From Arthrobacter sp. H-02-3 (GTDB lineage: Bacteria > Actinomycetota > Actinomycetes > Actinomycetales > Micrococcaceae), in the NCBI RefSeq assembly GCF_003097355.1, contig NZ_PYUI01000004.1:219474-283473 (forward strand): a stretch of 64,000 nt of DNA, read 5' to 3'. The first letter of the stretch is position 1; every line of letters begins with the position of its first letter. This document shows positions 63,763 through 64,000 of this stretch, piece by piece. The notes under the pieces are model-generated. The model was given only the letters and a program-made list of their open reading frames with translations, was not told the DNA's origin and ran no database searches. A program made the position numbers and the translations under genes.

Positions 63763-64000
63763 CGGTGTCCTTTCCGGTTGGTTCTGTTGTCCCGGGCAGG
63801 GTGGCGACGAACACGGCGCCCGGGCCGCCGGGGGAGCCGGGGTCCAGCACCCGGACGTCGCCGCCGCGCCGGCGCGCGAGCTGCCGGGACAACGCCAGCC
63901 CCAGCCCCTGCCCTGCGCCCCCCCTGGCGGATATACACATAACCGAGCCCGCGGGCCCGGTGGCGATGGGGTGTGGCGGGGTGGGGGTGAATAAAAATCG
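63755..64000 (-). CDS. Sensor histidine kinase, C-terminal end (right edge, frame uncertain)
   Basis: The last 60 or so residues of a CitA/DcuS-like kinase: the ATP-binding G2 box AGQGLGLALSRQLARRRGG, then VRVLDPG and AVFVATLPG before the stop. Upstream of the run of seven G residues on the minus strand (near 63920-63930) the frame no longer gives kinase-like sequence; the alternative frame reads GLGYVYIRQGG. Either a frameshift or a sequencing error in the homopolymer is likely. The G1 and N boxes are outside the window or unreadable. Only 63755-63930 is secure. Confidence 0.6.
   Translation of the reverse strand, partial: RFLFTPTPPHPIATGPAGSVMCISARGGAGQGLGLALSRQLARRRGGDVRVLDPGSPGGPGAVFVATLPGTTEPTGKDTDV

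Overview
The window is a 64 kb piece of a high-GC actinobacterial chromosome, most likely Arthrobacter/Pseudarthrobacter or another member of the Micrococcaceae. The support is the strong G/C third-position bias, the SufS/SufU pair, a VanZ-DUF2505-SDR group beside mfd, split acyl-CoA carboxylase subunits with an epsilon subunit, a NnaR-type regulator in a nirB cluster, and a long LigA with an acidic tail. I saw no rRNA, tRNA, CRISPR array, insertion sequence or phage gene. Both window edges cut through genes.

Layout. 1-10 kb: the end of an unrecognised protein, sufS-sufU, vanZ-like, three minus-strand genes (small membrane protein, DUF2505, SDR/DUF2867), mfd and a membrane metal-dependent hydrolase. 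10-17.6 kb: deoC, then the nitrite module on the minus strand (nirB-cobA-nnaR, then a short NirB-like flavoprotein), with nirD transcribed divergently and a near-perfect four-site GlnR box between nirB and nirD. 17.6-29 kb: phosphohexomutase, Rrf2 regulator, purine nucleoside phosphorylase, LpdA-like quinone reductase, aldehyde dehydrogenase, flavodoxin-like protein and a run of small or unknown, mostly membrane or secreted genes. 29-34.4 kb: the assimilatory nitrate module narK-nasC-nasB, a tightly coupled minus-strand operon. Nitrate would enter through NarK, be reduced by NasC with electrons from NasB, and the nitrite would go to NirBD, whose siroheme depends on CobA.

34.7-52 kb: MHS-family symporter, glutamine amidotransferase, biotin carboxylase (accA-type) and maf, then about 10 kb of accessory-looking genes before accD-accE. 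That stretch holds a three-gene cytochrome-b cassette (39954-41811), a TetR-MMPL efflux pair, YbjQ, a secreted repeat protein, a dicarboxylate symporter and a DUF885 peptidase-like protein. 52-64 kb: SDR, birA, a PH-domain membrane protein, a class III cyclase, PP2C phosphatase, ligA, inositol-phosphatase-like enzyme, GNAT, RidA, a SulP transporter, and a CitB-type response regulator with the end of its sensor kinase.

The least explained part is the cytochrome-b cassette: a 55-residue membrane peptide, a four-helix diheme cytochrome b with b6-type histidine spacing, and a split C-terminal-like subunit carrying a large domain and no visible Qo motif, with no Rieske or cytochrome c gene nearby. 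A second theme is regulatory. About a dozen genes start 6-8 nt after a TANNNT-type box, as expected of leaderless mRNAs, and several of these carry a palindromic operator over the promoter.
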